The translations under genes were made by a program, and so were the position numbers. Below, one piece after another: positions 63,082 through 64,000 of a stretch of 64,000 nucleotides of DNA (its first letter is position 1; each line of letters opens with the position of its first letter). The notes under the pieces were generated by a model that was not told where the DNA came from, made no database searches, and saw nothing but the letters and a program-made list of their open reading frames with translations. Source of the DNA: JANNBN01 sp963763885 (GTDB taxonomy: Bacteria > Actinomycetota > Acidimicrobiia > Acidimicrobiales > JANYDT01); NCBI GenBank assembly GCA_963763885.1, contig CAVXQD010000001.1, positions 1,150,087-1,214,086 on the forward strand. The letters run 5' to 3'.

Positions 63082-63524
63082 GGTGTCGCTCCTTGGGTGA
63101 TTGGTACGAGGCCGGGTAGTTCGGGCTGATCGGCAACGCGCTGAGGCCGGTGGCGCACACGTCCGGGTCGAGCAGCGGGCAGAGTCGGCGAGCACGGCCG
63201 GACGAGGTGCGCCAACGAGGTGAGCCGGTCGATCGCTTCGGCGATGTGCAACGGCTCGGCGCCTTCCGGCGACCGGAGCAGATCGACAGCTCGGCCGAAA
63301 GAGCCAGGCAAAACCGGTTGCGCGCCCAGCAGCCCCAACAGCTCATTTGCCTCGGCTCCAAGCTCAGCAACCTGCGCACGTTTCCCCGCATCGTCGCCAT
63401 TGCTCGCCAGCACGGAGCGCACGGCGTCGATCACGGCCACGAGCCGAGCAGACCACGGCTGCCAGATGGCGAGATCGGCGTCGGTGAGTTCGTCGGGTGA
63501 TTCCACGCTCTGCATATCCGCCAT
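63078..63524 (-). CDS. hypothetical protein coupled to the second SSB
   Basis: 148 residues. The first 110 are helical and acidic (ARLVAVIDAVRSVLASNGDD and RAVDLLRSPEGAEPLH...); the end is basic and Pro-rich. The stop overlaps the SSB ATG. No family recognised. A 9-bp palindrome (63537-63545 with 63558-63566) and the pilin promoter lie in the divergent gap upstream. Confidence 0.58.
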   Translation of the reverse strand: MADMQSVESPDELTDADLAIWQPWSARLVAVIDAVRSVLASNGDDAGKRAQVAELGAEANELLGLLGAQPVLPGSFGRAVDLLRSPEGAEPLHIAEAIDRLTSLAHLVRPCSPTLPAARPGRVRHRPQRVADQPELPGLVPITQGATP

Positions 63525-63536
63525 CGGCTGAACGAT

Positions 63537-63566
63537 TTCGGACTTTCTCGCCCAAAGAAGTCCGAA
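63537..63566. promoter_or_regulatory. palindrome in the divergent promoter region
   Basis: TTCGGACTT (63537-63545) pairs with AAGTCCGAA (63558-63566). A second repeat, CCGGACA (63594-63600) and TGTCCGG (63615-63621), reaches into the ribosome site of the pilin-like gene. Both are candidate operators for divergent transfer genes. Confidence 0.45.
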
Positions 63567-63629
63567 TCGGAGCGACGGCGGGCGGATACGGAACCGGACA
63601 CATCACAGCGAACCTGTCCGGAGGCCCAC

Positions 63630-63929
63630 ATGTCTGCCACTGCCATCTACTCGTCCGTGCTCGCCCAGGTCGACCCGGTCACCCCGGCCAAGGACTTCCC
63701 CGGGGCCGACCTCATCGGCAACCTCCTCTCGTGGGGCATGTACCTCGCCCTCGCCCTCTCGGTCGGCTCGATCCTGTTCGGCGCCGCGTCGTGGACGTGG
63801 TCGAGGTGGGGCAATGCCGGCCACGCGATCTCCGGAAAGAACTGGGTCCTCGGCGGCATCACCGGTGCCCTGCTGTCCGGGCTCGCCGTCACCATCGTCA
63901 ACAAGCTGTTCGAGTCGGCCGGTGCCTGA
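63630..63929 (+). CDS. pilin-like small membrane protein (TrbC/VirB2 type)
   Basis: 99 residues with GGAGG close to the ATG. Two hydrophobic helices (about residues 32-54, LLSWGMYLALALSVGSILFG, and 71-91, VLGGITGALLSGLAVTIVNK) are separated by a short polar loop (WSRWGNAGHAISG), the layout of VirB2/TrbC pilin-like subunits and small T4SS components. It probably belongs to the mating-channel operon that continues beyond the window. Confidence 0.6.
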   Translation: MSATAIYSSVLAQVDPVTPAKDFPGADLIGNLLSWGMYLALALSVGSILFGAASWTWSRWGNAGHAISGKNWVLGGITGALLSGLAVTIVNKLFESAGA

Positions 63930-63933
63930 CCCG

Positions 63934-64000
63934 TGCGCCGATCAACCACAGCCGCCCTCGCCATCGTCCTCGAGATCGCCGCAACTAGTGCGTACCGCCT
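63934..64000 (+). CDS. start of next gene (3' partial)
   Basis: A GTG at 63934, two bases past the pilin-like stop region, opens VRRSTTAALAIVLEIAATSAYR to the window edge. It has a basic start and hydrophobic helix, as expected for the next membrane or secreted gene of a transfer operon. Too short to identify. Confidence 0.35.

Noticed and set aside
1..64000. CRISPR arrays and rRNA genes
   Set aside because: No regularly spaced repeat-spacer pattern and no rRNA signature was seen; the short repeats found are too few or irregular.

Overview
This window is GC-rich actinobacterial DNA. It carries a WhiB regulator, a zinc-finger Fpg/Nei glycosylase and many GTG/TTG starts, and its overall style fits Acidimicrobiia or a related lineage; that placement is an inference. 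A short chromosomal backbone (1-4972) ends in a tRNA-Asn/tRNA-Met pair. Most of the rest is accessory DNA: at least two integrative or conjugative elements, an insertion sequence, a giant RHS/YD-repeat surface protein and a large phage-defence-like operon.

Layout: (1) 1-4393, backbone genes: Fpg/Nei end, membrane protein, WhiB, IMPase-family phosphatase, DUF72 protein. (2) 4475-14615, tRNA-Asn, tRNA-Met and an integrative element beginning right after the tRNA-Met: tyrosine integrase, HEPN-type cargo protein, orphan HTH antitoxin, XRE regulator, excisionase, winged-helix protein, MobF relaxase and coupling protein. (3) 14736-16098, a metallophosphoesterase start cut by an ISAzo13-like insertion sequence. 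(4) 16268-27153, an RHS/WapA-like gene on the minus strand with a Cys-rich C-terminal tip and a translationally coupled lipoprotein, a candidate toxin/immunity pair. (5) 27540-29651, PIN protein, a second tyrosine integrase with an internal stop, a perfect palindrome and a 3' fragment of a tRNA-Pro(GGG), which looks like an attachment scar. (6) 29886-44707, an eight-gene minus-strand operon: SNF2/DUF3883 helicase, HigB toxin, HigA-ImmA/IrrE antitoxin, unknown protein, DUF1156 DNA methylase, DUF499 ATPase, OLD-type ATPase/TOPRIM nuclease, C5-cytosine methylase. (7) 44813-46648, VapBC-type module and two small genes. (8) 46969-64000, a second conjugative module: SSB, small DNA-binding proteins, ParA-like ATPase, winged-helix protein, HEPN-type protein, intact MobF relaxase, coupling protein, secreted peptidase, second SSB and a pilin-like membrane protein.

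The most interesting candidate system is region 6. The helicase, DUF1156 methylase and DUF499 ATPase resemble parts of BREX type 3 and related DUF499/DUF1156 anti-phage cassettes, but no PglZ, BrxA, BrxF or DrmABC is present. A complete HigB/HigA-ImmA toxin-antitoxin pair, with its own palindromic operator, sits between the helicase and the methylase, so the TA promoter may drive the effector genes.

Two DNA-level patterns also stand out. Four intergenic hairpins with a TCAAGG-type arm precede genes of the mobility modules. An 11-base motif, TTGGTTGCAGC, occurs five times within 5.6 kb around the intact relaxase.

Six reading-frame breaks (integrase 1, relaxase 1, ParA and three in the RHS gene) can each be repaired by removing one base from a short homopolymer. 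These may be assembly errors rather than real pseudogenes.
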